A stretch of DNA of 64,000 nt, from the NCBI RefSeq assembly GCF_024139115.2, contig NC_085139.1, forward strand, positions 15,161,533 to 15,225,532, written 5' to 3'. Positions 1-11,249 of the stretch are shown here, piece by piece. This stretch comes from Armigeres subalbatus. Its lineage: Eukaryota > Arthropoda > Insecta > Diptera > Culicidae. The first letter of the stretch is position 1, and each line of letters starts with the position of its first letter. The position numbers were made by a program, and so were the translations under genes. The notes under the pieces were generated by a model. The model saw only the letters and a program-made list of their open reading frames with translations. It was not told the DNA's origin and did not search any database.

Positions 1-889
1 ATGTGGAAGTCCCAGCATAATCCATTGATATTACAATCATTGGAGCAGATCAAATAAATACGAAGTGCAAATCTCTTAGTTCATAATTCACAGGTTTCAT
101 ATACTTTTACATTTAAGTAGGAATAAGGTTTTTAGACTTACATTTAGTCCCCTAAGTATGCTCGTCTGTTCAGCGTAGTCGTAGTTTAGATCTAGTTTAT
201 AATGTATAAAGTTTCATTTTAGTTCGGAACAATTCAATAGTTTGGGTTTGCTTACCGTGGATGTAAAGTCGTACAACAGCGTGAATATAGGGTAAGGAAA
301 AGGAATAACTAATTGTGGCAATTTAGTACCTAGTTTAAAGAATTCATGTTGTAATTACAAATAGAATAATATCTAATCTTTATAAATACCTAATTCAACC
401 AATCCATGTCTGTAGATTAGATTTTAACAGTATATAATAACTTTAAATGTTTTAGCTTCCGCAATAATCAATTAGGATACGTACGTTGTTTGTTTTGTTT
501 TAATTTCTTGTCGGTGTGTGCGGCCCAAGGTCCCTGATGAAAGGTGCGCGCTGGCAACCGGGTTGCCAACACAACCATTTATGTAAACTTTGTCGATCTT
601 AAATTGAATATTAAAAAAAAAAGTGACTCAGTTTGTTTGAAATCACGAGCAGCTGTCACGGCAAAGGTGCGCGTGAATAGCTGCTGTTTTCCTTCCTGTC
701 ACGTTTTTTTCTGCCCTGTTTTTTTCATTCGGCTAATGAAATTTCCGAAAAAATGTGTCGATCCTAGTTCCAGTTCGGAAGATCGGGTGTGAAATCATAG
801 CAAGGATCAAGGTGTTTTCAAGACTATGAAGCGGGTACTGAAGAGAAACCTATCAGCAAAGACATAACCCATATTTTGTGAGTCCGTTT
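1..889. other. AT-rich sequence without a recognisable gene
   Basis: Open frames are short (at most 82 codons) with no domain, motif or repeat I recognise. I see no tRNA-like fold and no tandem array. It leads up to the inverted arm that starts near 898. Confidence 0.5.
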
Positions 890-897
890 CATGCTAT

Positions 898-1070
898 GAT
901 TTCTAATTGTATAATAGGGTGCGGGATCATTTGGGCAGCACTCCTATACCCGTTCGCAATGTTAATAACTCGACCGCGTTCCAACCAAATACAGGTAATC
1001 TTCGATATAACGTACCCCCGATATAACGTACACTCGATATAACGTACATTTTTCCCCGTTATAACGTACA
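898..1070 (+). repeat. Left inverted arm with pogo/Tigger-like end
   Basis: At 990-991 a TA dinucleotide is followed by CAGGTAATCTTCGATATAAC, and the motif CGATATAACGTAC recurs three times to about 1050. CAGG plus CGATATAACG next to TA resembles pogo/Tigger-type (Tc1/mariner superfamily) terminal inverted repeats. The same end appears in reverse complement at 11,300-11,322. The sequence outside it (898-990, containing TTTGGGCAGCACTCCTATAC) also has an inverted partner at 11,384-11,475, so the arms are longer than a simple terminal repeat. No transposase is visible between the arms. Assignment to pogo/Tigger rests on the end motif alone. Confidence 0.55.
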
Positions 1071-1399
1071 CTTTGAAAAATAATTTTAATTTTGGTAGTT
1101 ATTACAAAATAATTTACTAAATCGTTATGATCATTCATGTAGGGATGGCATTATTGTATGGAGTTTAATTATATCAGCTAGAGGCATTAATTACTGTTTT
1201 CCTTACTTTGCATTATCCTCAGAATTCTCCCGAGGTATTGGATGATATTGAGTTGATGAGGTTTTAGGCATGTCTAGTTGATATTAGTCAAAGTCAGAAT
1301 TGATGACGGGTTGTTTTCAGGTCTAAATCAGCTAATGTCGAGTGAAGTAATGGTATTGTAAATCCAGGCTTGAAATGTGTACCAGATTATTTTAAATTT

Positions 1400-2000
1400 A
1401 ATCCTAGACGAAGTTCCTGGAGAAGCTCCCAAAATAATTGCTGGGAATCCTGTAGGAAATTCTAAAAGAGTTCCAAAAAGAATCTCCGAATTAGTTCTTT
1501 AAAAAATCTGATTGAATTCATGAAGGGATTAAAAGAAACTGAATAAATTTTCGAAACGAATTCGTAAAGTAATTTCTGGAAGAATATTTTAAAGAATGTC
1601 CAATGGTATTTTTGAAGAATTCTTAAAAGAATCTCCGAAGGAGTTTCTTGAATATATTTTCAAGCAATTCCTAAAGGTATTTAGGAAGGAACTCTAAATA
1701 GAATTTGCGAAGAAATTCCAAGATTTCTACAGGAATTCCTTCGAAATTCCTTCAGGAACTGCGGCAATTCCCGGAGGGATTTCTCCAAAACATCATCCCG
1801 AAATTAATCCAGTAATTCCTTCGAAAATTTTTCCAGGAATTCTTTCGGAATTCCCCTTACACATTAGGTCAATACTTTCACATCGTATTCTTTCTTTAAT
1901 TTCTTTCAAAATCCTAAGACCTCCGGACCCCCTTCGGAAACTCCTTGAGCAACACTTTTAGAAATCATCCCAGGAATTTCTCAAACAATTCTAGAATAAA
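1400..2000. repeat. Degenerate GAATTCC/TTCGGAA tandem repeat
   Basis: About 600 bases of diverged units of roughly 20-24 nt built from GGAATTCCT, TTCGGAA and AAATTCC cores. They look like old relatives of the homogeneous 24-nt array at 58.0-60.06 kb. The unit boundaries are too decayed to number copies by eye. No coding sense. Confidence 0.6.
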
Positions 2001-2900
2001 ATGTGATGAGTGATGAGTGTTTCCGAGAAATTCGTGAAAATATAGTCTAATGCGTTAATTGTTTGTAAATGGCAGGTAAAACTCGTCTCGTAGGTTTTCC
2101 CAGTACTTTAGCAACTGCAGTAGAGCAGGGCATGATTAGAAATACTAGAATAAGAGATCAGCGAAGACGCCATCTTGTTTCCAATCGAACCGTCAAAAGC
2201 GGTTCCATTTCGAATTGTTTACTTTTTGCATCCATAAGAAGCAAGCAAAAAGTACAAGTGCTGCAAGTATTTTTTTCACGATTTCATGCATTTTCATACG
2301 TTGCCATTTCGAAAATTTTTCACTCCGCCGGTCTCTGGTTATAGGGTTACTAGGCATGATTAGCCTCCACCACCCTGTAAGACCGCATCCAACCACTCAC
2401 CAGAGTCCTCCAACCCAACACCAGAAGTACCTTCGTTAAGTAGCCATTAAGGGGTGGCGTAATTGAGTCGATACTATGAGACGAGGTCACTGACTTGAAA
2501 AAGGAGTTCATGAGCCTGGGTTGCGGTCATTATTCCAAAGTATTTTGAAGCGAACGGATGTTACAAAGTTACCAAAGTTGGAAGTTGAAGAGTAGAGAGA
2601 AAGTACTTGGGACAAGAGAAGGTGTTGAGGACAACCCCACGGTCGTTACGTTGAAAACCCAGCAAGAACCGCCGTAATTCCCTGGTTCCGTAGTCGGCCC
2701 AATCCGGCATTGTTTCGCCCTTCTTATTGGTCGAGTTGTAACAATTAAAGCAAGAAGCTAGGAAGATCTCCAAGCCAACCGGCTATACCATCGGTAAGCC
2801 CACACAGCCACAAAAGGAAGGAAGGAAGAAGAGGAAGGAAAGAGTGGTGCAGTGCTGCGAGGAAGGCCAGGGCTCTAAAGACAGGTTAACTAGTTGGGAT
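2001..2900. other. Unassigned sequence between degenerate repeats
   Basis: Several overlapping short open frames (91, 74, 70 and 67 codons) cover this stretch on both strands. None shows a domain, signal peptide or recognisable motif. A purine-rich run near 2,815-2,850 is low-complexity. I see nothing that supports a gene. Confidence 0.4.
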
Positions 2901-2960
2901 TTCTTTGAAAAATCATCCGGAAACAACTTCGGAAATAAATTCAAAAATTATTTCTAAATT

Positions 2961-3041
2961 CCTCCTCAATGTTTTTTTTTTGTGTGTCTTTATTAAGGAG
3001 ACTTTCAGCCCGAGGCTGGCTCGTCTCCGTCCTCCTCAATG
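2961..3041 (-). mobile_element. Minimal LINE-tail retroposon (59 bp) with target duplication
   Basis: A 59-bp insert (2972-3030) lies between direct repeats CCTCCTCAATG at 2961-2971 and 3031-3041. Read on the minus strand the insert is a hairpin (GGAGAC...GTCTCC outer stem, CAGCC...GGCTG inner stem), then a TTAATAAAG signal, then a poly(A) run seen as T on the plus strand. This is the signature of target-primed reverse transcription of only the last few tens of bases of a retroelement RNA. Related tails occur at 45,358-45,427 and 46,850-46,905. Confidence 0.8.
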
Positions 3042-3480
3042 TTTCTTCGAAAAGAATGAATTTTAAGAATTACTTCAGAATCTACCTAATGAGTTCCTTT
3101 GGAATTCAAAACTTCTTCCTGGAATTCTTTAGGAAATTCTTCGAATCATTCATTTAGAAATATATTCACAAATTCCATTTAAACATTATCCGGAAAAACC
3201 TTCCGAAACTCCTTTAGAAAGATCTACGGAAAATATTTTAGTAATTCTTTCGGATATTCCTTCAACAATTCCTTTGGAGATTCGATCTGGAATTCCTTTA
3301 CAAATTCCTTCGGAAAATTATTAAGGGTTTGAAAATTCGCTTAGGAATTTCTTCGGAAGTTGCTTTTTTTAGGAATTCATTGAGGAGTTCCTTCAGGAAT
3401 TCCACCGGAAATCCCTATGGAGATTCTTTCGTAAATACCTTAGGAAATTTCTTCAGAAATTCCTGTTAGCGTCAAACTGA
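3042..3480. repeat. Degenerate GAATTCC/TTCGGAA tandem repeat
   Basis: Diverged units such as AATTCCTTCGGAAATTCC continue on both sides of the small retroposon at 2961-3041 and run up to the BEL insertion. Same family as at 1400-2000 and 10,227-10,870. The BEL element therefore inserted into or next to this old array. Confidence 0.6.
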
Positions 3481-3599
3481 ATTTCTGAATAAAAATAAAA
3501 AAAAAGACGTGTTGTATTAAACATAATTTCAAATGACATCGCACACCCTAATGATAGATATTTGATTTTTGATATTGAATTGTATTAGTCAGTAGTACC

Positions 3600-3609
3600 T
3601 ATAAAAATA
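3600..3609 (+). promoter_or_regulatory. TATA-like element in 5' LTR
   Basis: TATAAAAATA about 90 bases into the LTR. Its place upstream of the AATAAA at 3797 fits a U3-R arrangement. The same sequence is in the 3' LTR. Confidence 0.5.
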
Positions 3610-3796
3610 GTTGAATTCGCTCCAAACGCCCATATCTCACCTCTCTTCAACCGAGCACAGAAATTAGATCTATATGATACATGTACAGATACAAGTATGA
3701 ATATGCGTTACCGAAAACTGATCGTCTGGCGATGAGGAGGAGAGACTGGCCAGTATGAAACGTGTTCTCAATCGTGACGCAGTCGTCGTCAATCGA

Positions 3797-3802
3797 AATA
3801 AA
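3797..3802 (+). terminator. AATAAA polyadenylation signal in LTR
   Basis: AATAAA in the right half of the LTR, downstream of the TATA-like element. In the 3' LTR copy it would serve to end the genomic transcript. Inferred from position only. Confidence 0.45.
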
Positions 3803-3920
3803 GTAATTCAGTCTAATCAAGTAATATTCGCAAGCATTTAATGTGATCTGGTGAAGAAACTATCCTAAAACATCGTACGCTATCGTTGAACAAGTTTAGC
3901 CGCAGTTCCCATACCAACAT

Positions 3921-3938
3921 TGGTGCCGAAACCCGGGA
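3921..3938 (+). other. Primer binding site, tRNA-Phe
   Basis: TGGTGCCGAAACCCGGGA starts one base after the LTR. Its complement matches an acceptor strand plus T-stem ending in CCA, as in animal tRNA-Phe(GAA), whose 5' acceptor strand begins GCCGAAA. All 18 bases pair. This is the expected place of minus-strand primer annealing. Confidence 0.8.
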
Positions 3939-4265
3939 TTATTCGGCTGCGGATATCCATCGCCTCTGCAGGAGGTTAGCGTGGGCTCGACCAGTCATCA
4001 CATTTCATCGCATTTCCAAGCTCTTTGGACACTCATTCGGATATTCGGACGGACCTTCATTCGACACAAGAGAAGCCGTAACCAGCAGCCTGGCAAGAGT
4101 GCAGGGACTTAGTGGATCATCCCATAATTGCTAATAGAACACGTGCACGTAGGTTAGCCAAGTGAGCACAGGGTTATCGCAAACACAAAGAGCAGGTGAG
4201 TGAATAGTCTTTATATTCCTACTTCAACAAACCGTCGTCATCGAGAACTTTCTGTAGTGGGAAAA

Positions 4266-6188
4266 ATGGCAACGTCGAGCCACAAGAAGACAAAGGACAC
4301 CAAGAAGTCCAAACGTTTGATCATTCGTCGGAACAATATTCTTGGTTCTGCAAAACTCATAGGAGATTTTAATGAGAAATATAATCGTGAAACGGATTTC
4401 CTTCAATTAAAGTTCCGCATTGAAAAGCTTGATTCTCTATGGGATAAATTCAATGAGATACAGGCTGAAATTGAATTAGAATATGGCTTGAGCGTAGAAC
4501 TTGCTGATGAAAAGGCAACGTTTGAAGATTTGTATTATCAGTTGAAGGGCTCCTTGGCCAGCAAGCTTGCTCCAAATGCCGCTGCTCCCACATCAAGTTC
4601 TAGTTCCTCATCTCCTGTTGCTCCACCTACCCATGCTTTTGGTGTTCGCCTTCCAGAGCTCAAAATTCCTGAGTTCAAGGGAGATTTCGATGAATGGATG
4701 AATTTCCACGATTTGTTTTCCACACTTATACACCAGAACCAACAACTTTCAACTATACAAAAGTTCCAGTACTTGAAGGCAGTGCTAAAGGGCGATGCTC
4801 TCCGATTGGTACAATCACTGGCGGTTACTGCGACAAATTATGGTATTGCCTGGGATCTCTTGAAGAAAAGATTTGATAATAAAAACTTCCTTATCAAGCA
4901 ACACTTTGCCGCTCTTCTGGCTACTCCTTCCTTGAAGAAGGAATCCTCATCGGCACTTTCGGACCTTGCAGATGTCTTCGAAAAGCACATTGGTGTGCTC
5001 GACAAATTGGAGGAAACGGAAGATCACTGGAATTCCTTCTTAGTAGAATTTCTCAGCAGCAGGCTAGATTCTACATCCTTAAAAGAGTGGGAAAGTCAGT
5101 TGCCTGATAATCAGCGGCCAACATATAAGGATTTGGTTGCATTTATACAGAAACGATCTCGAATCCTTCAGTCTTTAATGCTCTCCCATTCGTCGAACAG
5201 CAATATGAAGCCCGAAACACGATCCACTCGAGTTCATGTTGCCTCCCACGCTACTACCACCAGTGATACTTCGAAACAGCAATGTGTTGCATGCCGAAAA
5301 GATGCTCACACACTCTCGTCGTGTGAAGAATTCTTGAAGCTGTCGCAAAAACAACGTTTCAATGTTGCCAAGAAATATGGACTATGTTTGAACTGCTTGA
5401 GGCCCTCACACTTGGTGAAAGATTGCTCCTCCGGTTCATGCAGAACGTGCAACAAACGACACCACACACTGTTGCATATGAATGCCTCTACCACGTTAGC
5501 AGTTCAGGTGGACGACCCGTCGAGTATAAACATTCCACCCCCACATTCCCGACCTAGTTCACTATCGACTCCGATCGTCGAATCGTCGTCGTCGGTCCGA
5601 ATGTGCACTGCCGATCAGTCGCACGTGGTCTCTCGGGAAATGAGATCTGATCTACCGCCGTCGCGAGGCCAAGGTCAATCGGGTTCGTTCGCTTCGTCGC
5701 CGTCGGTTACAGCGTCAGGTTCGGGTCAAGGGTCTTCGCCGGTGACAAGTTGCTCTGCAGTCACCCCTTCGTCCACCTTTGCTACAAGGACGAACTCCAC
5801 AGTATTTATGCTCACGGCCTACGTAAGGGTTCGTGACATTGATGGACATTACTCACTCGCTCGCGCTCTGCTAGATTCAGCATCGGAGCGTAATTTCGTG
5901 ACCGAACATTTGGCTCAACGGCTACGCCTCAAAAGAGATAAAGCAGAAGTTGATGTGTATGGCATTGGCAATAGCGTACAACACGTTACTCATTCAGTAT
6001 CGGTCAACCTTTCCTCTAGAGTAGGTCCATTCAGTGCAAACATCGAATTTCTAGTACTACCTAGTTTAACTAGAATTTTGCCTTCCACGAACGTGGATAT
6101 ATCAAAGTGGGTGATTCCTCGCACCCTCCCACTAGCAGATCCCAAATTTAATATTGCACATGGCATCGATATGATACTTGGAATATAA
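4266..6188 (+). CDS. BEL/Pao Gag and aspartic protease, ends at in-frame TAA
   Basis: 641 codons from the first ATG in frame (MATSSHKKTK). The frame is open further upstream, to 4200, but without an ATG. Residues 1-110 are lysine-rich, then a coiled region and a serine-rich linker. Residues about 120-290 match the DUF1759-type Gag domain of BEL elements (LKIPEFKGDFDEWMNFHDLF near its start). Cysteine/histidine clusters at about 338-400 (including CLNCLRPSHLVKDC) are the nucleic-acid-binding knuckles. A serine-rich spacer leads to the retropepsin-like domain, with LLDSASERNFV near residue 533 in place of the usual D-S/T-G. Gag would package RNA and the protease would process the polyprotein. 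The frame stops at TAA 6186-6188, where homologous elements usually continue into pol without a break. Confidence 0.9.
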   Translation: MATSSHKKTKDTKKSKRLIIRRNNILGSAKLIGDFNEKYNRETDFLQLKFRIEKLDSLWDKFNEIQAEIELEYGLSVELADEKATFEDLYYQLKGSLASKLAPNAAAPTSSSSSSSPVAPPTHAFGVRLPELKIPEFKGDFDEWMNFHDLFSTLIHQNQQLSTIQKFQYLKAVLKGDALRLVQSLAVTATNYGIAWDLLKKRFDNKNFLIKQHFAALLATPSLKKESSSALSDLADVFEKHIGVLDKLEETEDHWNSFLVEFLSSRLDSTSLKEWESQLPDNQRPTYKDLVAFIQKRSRILQSLMLSHSSNSNMKPETRSTRVHVASHATTTSDTSKQQCVACRKDAHTLSSCEEFLKLSQKQRFNVAKKYGLCLNCLRPSHLVKDCSSGSCRTCNKRHHTLLHMNASTTLAVQVDDPSSINIPPPHSRPSSLSTPIVESSSSVRMCTADQSHVVSREMRSDLPPSRGQGQSGSFASSPSVTASGSGQGSSPVTSCSAVTPSSTFATRTNSTVFMLTAYVRVRDIDGHYSLARALLDSASERNFVTEHLAQRLRLKRDKAEVDVYGIGNSVQHVTHSVSVNLSSRVGPFSANIEFLVLPSLTRILPSTNVDISKWVIPRTLPLADPKFNIAHGIDMILGI

Positions 6189-6374
6189 TGGTTCTTCACA
6201 CTGTTGGAGGACGAGCAAATCACAATGGGTCCACAGCTTCCACTACTACGCAAAACAGTATTTGGGTATGCCGTGGCCGGCAATCATGCAAACACTGAGC
6301 AAATAACAACAGTAGTTTGTAATGCAGCAATGACAATCGACAAGTTAACTACCGCGGTACAACGGTTTTGGTAG

Positions 6375-9300
6375 GTGGAAAGTTTTGAGAACGGGAAGGC
6401 AATGTCACTGGAGGAACAATACTGCGAAGACCACTTTCGAAACACCCATACAAGAGCCCCTGACGGTCGTTACGTAGTTCGGTTGCCGGTTCGTGAAGAA
6501 ATGTTATCGGAACTAGGAGAATCGTTACCGGTTGCTCAACGACGGTTCCAAGCATTGGAGAAAAGGTTTCTCACCAACACCAAATTGCACACCGATTACA
6601 GTCAGTTTATGGAAGAGTACGAATTGCTCGGACACATGGAAGCTATCGACCACGGCCCTGTCAATCCACATTTCTTTCTTCCACACCATGCTATATTGCG
6701 GCCGGATAGTACGACGACTAAGACCCGAGTCGTTTTTGATGGATCGTGCAAGTCAGCAACCAACATTTCGCTCAACGATATTTGCTATATTGGACCAACA
6801 GTACAGCCACCTCTCCTCACCACTAGTATGAATTTTCGCATGACCAAATACGCAGTTACAGCAGACACTGAAAAAATGTACAGGCAGATATGGGTGCTTC
6901 CCTCGGATCGTGCTCTGCAACAAATAGTTTGGAGGAAATACCAGAGCGAACAGTTGAAGCTCTACCATCTCAATACAGTGACGTACGGTACCGCATGTGC
7001 GCCTTTTCTGGCTACGCGTTCATTGAACCAACTCGCAGTGGACGAAAGGGATCAGTTTCCGCTGGCAGCTCAACTGGTTAGGCGTTTCTACGTCGATGAT
7101 TGTTTGGCCGGCGACGACGATAGGCAGCGCATGATAGAAGGCTGTAAGCAGCTTATTGGACTACTCGCTTCTGGTGGTTTTGTGATCAGGAAATGGAACT
7201 CCAATGATCCCGAAATACTCTCCCATATTCCAAAACATCTTCGAGACACTCGTGATAATATGGAAATTGATAAATCAAGCTCCGTGAAAACTCTTGGTTT
7301 ATTATGGCATCCTCAAACTGATTGCTTTGGATTCAAAGTGCCACCACTATTGGACACGCAACCAATTACAAAACGCATCGCTTTATCGGAAATGTCCAAA
7401 TTATTCGACCCCATGGGCCTTGTTGGATCAGTAATTGTCTCTGCAAAAATCTTTTTGCAATCACTTTGGTTGAATTCATTTACCTGGGACTGTGTGTTAC
7501 CACAGAAATATCACGACTGGTGGAAGATTTTTCGGGATGAAATTAAAATTTTGTCCGCTTTGAAGGTTCCACGGAGGGTTCTTATTGATAATTACATTGC
7601 AATCGAATTGCATTGCTTCGCGGATGCCTCCGACAAAGCATATGGTTGTTGCCTCTACATGAAATCATCTGACAAAAATGGGAATTCAGCTTGCAACCTA
7701 CTTATCTCCAAGTCAAAGGTGTCTCCTCTCTCGAAACAATCAACACCACGACTCGAATTGAATGCTGCGCTGATGGCTGCGCAGCTAGCCGACAACGTAA
7801 GGAAGTCAATCGAGCTATCTTGCTCTATCACATTTTGGACCGATTCAAGTATCGTATTGCATTGGATAGCTTCTTCGTCGGCAACTTGGAAGGTGTATGT
7901 ATCCAATCGTATTGCCGAAATCCATCGGCTCACTCGTGGAAGTGAATGGCGATATATACCTTCGGAGAACAACCCAGCCGATCAAATATCCCGTGGAATC
8001 CCCGCTTCACAACTCTTCGATAACAACCTTTGGTGGCATGGGCCATCATTTTTAATGAAGCGGAGAACACATTGGCCACAGAATATGATCGAACTCTCTC
8101 CACTCCACACTCAAGCTCGGGACCAAGAAGTGCGTCAAACAGTATCGTTAGTCACAGCCTCTTTGCCTGTAGTAGCTTCTCTCATCCAGAAGCATTCGGC
8201 TTTGAGATCACTCACCCACACATTCGCATGGGTTCGACGATTTGCTTCTAATTGTCGGTCTAGAGAAATAGGGCGAACAGTAGGTCCACTCACTCCCAAG
8301 GAAGTGGATGAGTCACTTAAACTTCTAATAAAGTACGTCCAGGCTGAATGTTTTCAATCTGAAATTCGCTTCTTATCGCAACATCCAGGATCAGTTAGAA
8401 AAGAGTTCAGTTTTAAATCTCCATTGAAGAAGTTGAACCCGTTTTTGGATGCAGACGAGCTCCTGAGAATGCACGGTCGCTTGGAATCTCTAGATGCACC
8501 ATTCGATACTCGTTACCCTATCATACTACCTGCGAAGCATCACTTGACCAATCTGATCGTCACTAAGACTCATGTCGAAACTCTACACTCTGGCCCACAA
8601 CAACTACTGGCCACACTGCAGCAAAGATACTGGATAATTCGAGGAAGAGATGCAGCAAAACGAATAGTCAACAAGTGCATAACATGCTTCCATTGCAAGC
8701 CAAAGTCAATCCATCAAATAATGGGTCCGCTACCGGCAGTGAGAGTGACTCCGTCGCGCGCGTTTGTTAAGTCCGGCGTGGACTATTGCGGTCCGTTTTT
8801 CGTTCGGCCGCCGAGTCGTCGCGGCAATTCGGTTAAAATTTTCGTCGCGATTTTCGTCTGTATGGCCTCGAAGGCAGTCCATATCGAAATGGTCTATAGC
8901 CTGACGTCCGATTCATTCGTGAGTGCGCTGAAACGTCTCGTATCACGTCGTGGTCGTGTTACCGACGTATATTGCGACAACGCAAGAACATTTGTTGGGG
9001 CAAATCGAGAGCTCCAAGAGTACAAACAGCAATTCGACACCATTCATCGCTCTTCTGGCCTAGCGGCCAGTTGCACCGAAGCAGGAATCAAGTTCCACTT
9101 CAACCCAGCGCGGTCTCCTCATTTCGGAGGACTGTGGGAGGCCGCAGTTAAAGTTTTTAAACATCATCTCTATCGTGTAATGAAGAACACGCTGCTTACC
9201 GTTGAAGAATTCCAAACTCTCATCACGCAAGTTGAAGGCATCATGAATTCGCGGCCTCTCACACCTCTTTCTTCCGATCCTGCAGATGTGGTGGCCCTAA

Positions 9301-9776
9301 CGCCTGGCCATTTTTTAGTAGGAGAACCGTTATACTCTATTCCAGAACCAGACTTGAATGACATCCCCGTTAATCGCCTCACTTCTTTTCAGAACATGAC
9401 AAAGAAGATCCAACATTTTTGGCAGGTGTGGTCTCGCGACTACATCGGGCAACTACAAAATCGTCAAAGGTGGCCGTTAGCCCAACCAGATATACAGGTT
9501 GGAACGATGGTACTGCTGAAAAACGAAGCTGCTCCGCCTATGAAGTGGCCTCTAGGTCGGATTGACACCGTATTCCCCGGAAAGGATGGCCACGTACGAG
9601 TCGTCCAAGTGCGTACTGCCAATGGAAGTTATAGACGGGCGATTACAAAAATTTGCCCACTACCGATCGACGATGGCTTCGCCGCCAACTATCGCTCAGG
9701 TCCTGCATCAACATCGACCCTCTCCCCCTCAACGCAGCATTCTTCGGTGCACCATGGGACTCCATCGGACCAGTAA
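6375..9776 (+). pseudogene. BEL/Pao pol: RT, RNase H, integrase (cut off from Gag by stops)
   Basis: 1,133 codons open in the same frame as Gag but starting only after a TAG (6372-6374), so it has no start of its own. The next in-frame ATG is at residue 10. Reverse transcriptase motifs include TADTEKMYRQI near residue 162 and YVDD near 237. RNase H of the BEL type carries CFADASDKAYG near 415 and a WTDSS near 490. The integrase has an HHCC zinc-binding region around 730-775, then SGVDYCGPF, VYCDNARTF and PHFGGLWEAAV, giving the D,D,E catalytic residues near 800-915. A DUF5641-like C-terminal domain follows. All catalytic motifs I checked are intact and there is no frameshift over 3.4 kb, so the stop codons upstream are the only visible lesion. 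Confidence 0.93.
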
Positions 9777-9811
9777 TTTTTTTTGAAAGCTTCTTTCAAC
9801 GCGGCCCGACA

Positions 9812-10221
9812 TGTTGTATTAAACATAATTTCAAATGACATCGCACACCCTAATGATAGATATTTGATTTTTGATATTGAATTGTATTAGTCAGTAGTAC
9901 CTATAAAAATAGTTGAATTCGCTCCAAACGCCCATATCTCACCTCTCTTCAACCGAGCACAGAAATTAGATCTATATGATACATGTACAGATACAAGTAT
10001 GAATATGCGTTACCGAAAACTGATCGTCTGGCGATGAGGAGGAGAGACTGGCCAGTATGAAACGTGTTCTCAATCGTGACGCAGTCGTCGTCAATCGAAA
10101 TAAAGTAATTCAGTCTAATCAAGTAATATTCGCAAGCATTTAATGTGATCTGGTGAAGAAACTATCCTAAAACATCGTACGCTATCGTTGAACAAGTTTA
10201 GCCGCAGTTCCCATACCAACA
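9812..10221 (+). repeat. 3' LTR of BEL/Pao element
   Basis: 410 bp, read as identical to 3510-3919, followed directly by the target duplication AGACG at 10,222-10,226. The sequence just upstream (CGCGGCCCGACA) is not purine-rich. Confidence 0.95.
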
Positions 10222-10226
10222 AGACG

Positions 10227-10870
10227 TTAACAAAAGTTTAAAAAAATCAGGATTTTCTAAAAAGTCCTCCAGAAATTCGTTTAGAACTTTCTCCAGCAAA
10301 TATTTCAGATCTTTCTGCAGGAAATTACTATGGACATTCCTCAGTTTTTCCCGCAACTCTTTCAGAAATTTCTTCGGAAATTCCTATGGAATTTTCTTCA
10401 GAATTTCCAGAATTTCTTTAAATATTTCTTAGGAAATTCCTTTAGAATGTTTTTCGGTAATACCAGCGGAAAATGCTTCGGAGAATTCTTTTGATTTATT
10501 AGGCATTTCTTTGGGAAATAGTTTGGAAATGCCGTTTGGAATTTCTTGGCATATCCCTTTGAGAAATCTTTGACTTTTTCGTTGAAAATTCTATAAAAAA
10601 TTCCTTCAAACAGTTTGTTGAAAATTCGTTCAAGGAAGTAATGAAATTTCTGGAAGAATACATCCAACAAAATATCGGATAGAATTCAGGTATTTTGTAT
10701 AATTTAATTGAAGAAAAGAATTCCTAAAGGAATCTCTGAAAAAAATATCAAATGAATTTCCGATGCAAAAATCGTAAAATTCTCCAAACTTGTATTCAGG
10801 AACTTCTCTAGAAATTCCATCGGAAATTTCGAATAAAATTGTTAAAAATTACCCTAATATCAGTTTTTTT
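10227..10870. repeat. Degenerate GAATTCC/TTCGGAA tandem repeat
   Basis: Old diverged units (AATTCCTTTAGAA, TTCTTCGGAAATTCC) that continue the array left of the BEL insertion. A 90-codon minus-strand open frame here is a by-product of the repeat. Confidence 0.55.
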
Positions 10871-11249
10871 TCAGAATAATGTTGGCGTATATAATTAAAT
10901 ATTTATGAACATATTCAATTTGGCGAGTCACGTGCCCCATCGTTCCCTACTTTAAATCCACTAAAGATCGCGGATACTCAATAAATAAAACAAACGGTGC
11001 AACGAAAAGCAAGCCTTGTGTTTCCAGTGCCTCTTAGCCTCTTATTTTCTGTACTTGATATAGAAATAAAATGACGAATACAATTCTTCGGGTCATTTTT
11101 CTTAGCAACGAACAAGTTGGTAGGAATTGTTCACAAGAAAAGCTGTTTCACACTGCTAGCTGAGCATTATATAAAAAAATAAAATTTGCCCATAAAGTAC
11201 ATGATAGTACAACATTTAAGTAGTGTAAAATAAGCATGATTACTCATGC

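Larger units (their letters stand above)
3510..3919 (+). repeat. 5' LTR of BEL/Pao element
   Basis: 410 bp, TGTTG...CAACA, with short inverted termini. Comparison by eye with 9812-10,221 shows no differences. It holds a TATA-like TATAAAAATA at 3600 and an AATAAA at 3797. Confidence 0.95.
3510..10221 (+). mobile_element. BEL/Pao LTR retrotransposon, full length, coding frame interrupted
   Basis: A 6.7-kb element bounded by direct repeats of 410 bp that I read as identical, each starting TGTTG and ending CAACA. It is flanked by a 5-bp target duplication AGACG (3505-3509 and 10,222-10,226), as expected for BEL/Pao (4-6 bp). A primer site complementary to the tRNA-Phe 3' end follows the left LTR by one base. 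The internal order is Gag, zinc knuckles, aspartic protease, reverse transcriptase, RNase H, integrase, which is BEL/Pao order in one reading frame. Two in-frame stops (6186-6188 TAA, 6372-6374 TAG) split that frame, so the copy could not make a full polyprotein without readthrough. Identical LTRs indicate a recent insertion. No clear polypurine tract is visible before 9812. Confidence 0.95.
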
